This document shows, one piece after another, positions 7,061-8,577 of a stretch of 8,577 bases of DNA (positions are counted from its first letter, which is position 1; the number at the start of each line of letters is the position of its first letter). The notes under the pieces were generated by a model. It was given only the letters and a program-made list of their open reading frames with translations. It was not told the origin of the DNA and ran no database searches. A program made the position numbers and the translations under genes. The DNA comes from an uncultured Prevotellaceae bacterium (GTDB lineage Bacteria > Bacteroidota > Bacteroidia > Bacteroidales > Bacteroidaceae), in contig CAMKTM010000103.1 of assembly GCA_946415695.1 (NCBI GenBank), forward strand, positions 1-8,577, given 5' to 3'.

Positions 7061-7149
7061 AATTAAGAATTAAAAATTAAGAAAGAAGAATCGGCACAAA
7101 CCTTTTTTCTCTCTTAGTTCTTAATCAAACTGCATACAAATTCTTAATT
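7061..7149. repeat. AT-rich inverted repeat in the porM-porN gap
   Basis: The 120-base gap begins with AATTAAGAATT (7061-7071), which is exactly inverted as AATTCTTAATT at 7139-7149, with a 67-base intervening stretch. AATTAAGAA recurs directly at 7075-7083. Similar A/T-rich runs recur between genes in many Bacteroidales genomes (from general familiarity). Pairing would make a weak, AU-only-like stem. It might mark a processing or partial termination point, making porN levels differ from porM. No TAnnTTTG box is present for a separate porN promoter. Confidence 0.55.
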
Positions 7150-7180
7150 CTTCTCTCTAAATTCATAACTAACACCATCT

Positions 7181-8245
7181 ATGAAGCGCATACTTTCTCT
7201 CATATCGGTCACGCTCCTCGTGGCAAGTGCCATGAATGCACAGCCTGCCAAACGGCGTGTCGTCGCACCCGAAGCTACCGAGCAGACCAAGAAATCCACA
7301 GCCACAGACCGTGCATCGCTCATGTTCCCCACTACAGCCGAAATGCCCGAAGACGTCGTCTGGAAACGCGACATCTACCGACAGCTCGACCTCACAAAGG
7401 AAAAGAACGCACCGATGTACTATCCCGTAGAGCCGATGGGCAGGCAGGTGAACCTCTTCACCTACCTCTTCCGACTCATCCTTACCGGACGCGTCACTGC
7501 CTATACCTACAAACTCGACGGCAACGAGTCGTTCGACGAGAAAGACAAACTCGCAGTCAAGGACATGCTCGAGCGATACGGCATCTACTACGAAGAGAAC
7601 GGCGGCAAACTGACCGTCGCCGACAGCGACGTGCCAAGCGCAGAAGCAAAACGCTACTACATCAAGGAAAGCATCTACATGGACCAGCGTACCGGTACCT
7701 TCACCACCAAGGTGACTGCCATCTGCCCCATACTCATGCGAGGAGCTGACGAGTTCTCCTCCGACGCCACACCCTACCCGCTCTTCTGGGTGAAGTACGA
7801 CGACGTCGCCTCATGGCTCGCCAAACTCCCCATGATGCCCAGCGACCTCAACAACGTCACCAACATGACCGCCGACGACTTCTTCACCATGAACCGCTAC
7901 GAAGGCAAAATCTACAAGACCAACAACATGCAGGGAAAAGTGCTCGCCAACTACTGCCCGACTGACAGCGACATGGTTGCAGAGCAAAAACGCATAGAGA
8001 AACAGATCGCCGACTTCAAGAAAAACGTCTGGGGCAACGGCTTCCTGCCCGACACGACAAAGAAGGACAGCCTCGACGCCGAGATGGCAGCCAAGGACAA
8101 GAAGCAGACAAAGAAGCAGTCCGTCTGGGGCAGCCGCTCCAGAGACAAGAACAGCAGCAGCGCAAACAACACCTCCAGCAAGGAGAAAGGCGAAGCCACA
8201 GGCACCACCTCCCCACGCGTCAGCGCCCGCCGACAAAGAAGATAG
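7181..8245 (+). CDS. porN: Type IX secretion system ring protein PorN/GldN
   Basis: 354 residues. PorN is a periplasmic protein that binds PorK to build the T9SS ring and contacts the PorM periplasmic domain. A signal peptide, MKRILSLISVTLLVASAMNA, is cleaved before Gln21 (no lipobox Cys). Family blocks follow: VVWKRDIYRQLDLTKEKNA (59-77), MYYPVEPMGRQVNLFTYLFR (79-98), LILTGRVTAYTY (99-110), KVTAICPILMRG (177-188) and PLFWVKYDDV (200-209). From about 290 to the end the sequence is low-complexity Lys/Ser/Asn/Thr and closes with SARRQRR, resembling the PorK tail. The start is fixed by the signal peptide. It is the last gene of the operon, followed within 25 bases by a strong hairpin. Confidence 0.95.
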   Translation: MKRILSLISVTLLVASAMNAQPAKRRVVAPEATEQTKKSTATDRASLMFPTTAEMPEDVVWKRDIYRQLDLTKEKNAPMYYPVEPMGRQVNLFTYLFRLILTGRVTAYTYKLDGNESFDEKDKLAVKDMLERYGIYYEENGGKLTVADSDVPSAEAKRYYIKESIYMDQRTGTFTTKVTAICPILMRGADEFSSDATPYPLFWVKYDDVASWLAKLPMMPSDLNNVTNMTADDFFTMNRYEGKIYKTNNMQGKVLANYCPTDSDMVAEQKRIEKQIADFKKNVWGNGFLPDTTKKDSLDAEMAAKDKKQTKKQSVWGSRSRDKNSSSANNTSSKEKGEATGTTSPRVSARRQRR

Positions 8246-8267
8246 CGCACTCCAAGCATACCAACAA

Positions 8268-8310
8268 CAATCCCCCTACGGCACCACACCGCAGGGGGAT
8301 TGCTTTATAC
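8268..8310 (+). terminator. Intrinsic-type terminator after porN
   Basis: CAATCCCCCT (8268-8277) pairs perfectly with AGGGGGATTG (8293-8302). After one A-C mismatch, an inner CGG/CCG (8279-8281 with 8289-8291) closes a 7-base loop. CTTTATAC follows, a short and imperfect T-run. The position 22 bases after the porN stop fits the end of the por transcript. Confidence 0.8.
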
Positions 8311-8577
8311 ATAAGACCACCCTACAACAAAACCACACTAACTACGAACCACACGAAAGGCAAGAATTAAACCACAGATTGAGCAGATTAAATGGATTAA
8401 ACAGTAACTTTGATTTTTCACTCTTCACTCTTCACTTCTTGCGCTCCATAGGTGCTCAGGCGGCAAGCCGGAACGCCGCAGGCGACATTTCTGCGTATAT
8501 CTGCGATTTCTGCGTGATATAAATTATTAGTGTCCGGTAAAATTATTTCATCATTACCTGCACCCTCGATGACATTG
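8311..8577. other. Gene-free 3' end of the window with short quasi-repeats
   Basis: No ORF here is convincing on either strand. CAGATTGAG, CAGATTAAA and TGGATTAAA form a 9-base series at 8375-8401. CACTCTT is repeated at 8419-8432, with a variant CACTTCTT after it. ATTTCTGCG, ATATCTGCG and ATTTCTGCG are at 8487-8514. A GC-rich block around 8455-8485 contains GCGGC/GCCGC inverted arms (8460-8464 and 8475-8479). An AGTGTCCGGT stretch at 8529-8538 is flanked by AAATTATT copies (8521-8528 and 8540-8547). Confidence 0.6.
8405..8412 (+). promoter_or_regulatory. Possible -7 box near the right edge
   Basis: TAACTTTG is a full TAnnTTTG match and is identical to the -7 box at 942-949. The nearest TTG upstream (8379-8381) gives a 23-base spacer, longer than the usual 19-21, and no gene start follows within the window. 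It could serve a gene beyond the edge or be chance. Confidence 0.3.

Noticed and set aside
8421..8576. Open minus-strand reading (NVIEGAGNDEIILPD onward) at the right edge
   Set aside because: It runs through the quasi-repeats and GC-rich block with no domain-like sequence and ends in the CACTCTT repeats; best treated as non-coding until the flank is seen.

Overview
The window reads as Bacteroidetes chromosome, most likely order Bacteroidales and close to Prevotella. The grounds are a complete run of type IX secretion system (T9SS) core genes in the porP-porK-porL-porM-porN order known from Porphyromonas gingivalis, -7 promoter boxes of the Bacteroidetes TAnnTTTG type, no consistent Shine-Dalgarno sequences, and a one-subunit glycyl-tRNA synthetase with Bacteroidetes-like sequence. 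Genus is an inference; T9SS and phylum are firm.

Layout. Positions 1-790 (minus) hold the N-terminal half of glycyl-tRNA synthetase, which runs off the left edge. Positions 791-981 are a divergent promoter region with a -7 box on each strand. Positions 982-1674 (plus) encode a small lipoprotein of unknown function with a DxDxDG calcium-type loop. Positions 1675-1944 are a leader/spacer with a 20-bp direct repeat whose second copy forms a strong hairpin. Then come porP (1945-2883), porK (2971-4506), porL (4561-5439), porM (5498-7060) and porN (7181-8245), all plus strand, with gaps of 87, 54, 58 and 120 bases. A strong hairpin at 8268-8302 closes the run. Positions 8311-8577 carry no recognisable gene, only short quasi-repeats and a possible mobile-element edge.

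How the genes work together. By family knowledge, PorL and PorM form the inner-membrane proton-driven motor. PorM spans the periplasm and contacts the ring built by the lipoprotein PorK and the periplasmic PorN under the outer membrane. PorP is a PorP/SprF-family outer-membrane protein associated with that ring. Together they energise export of proteins with T9SS C-terminal signals. The translocon SprA/Sov, PorV, the attachment complex and the PorX/PorY/SigP regulators are not in the window.

The system is a known one. What deserves a second look is local: a long Gly/Ala linker in PorL, Arg/Lys-Ser-Gly tails on both ring proteins PorK and PorN, the orphan lipoprotein upstream, and several intergenic spacers built from short units of about 9 bp, most clearly five CTAGTAAAA-like units between porP and porK.
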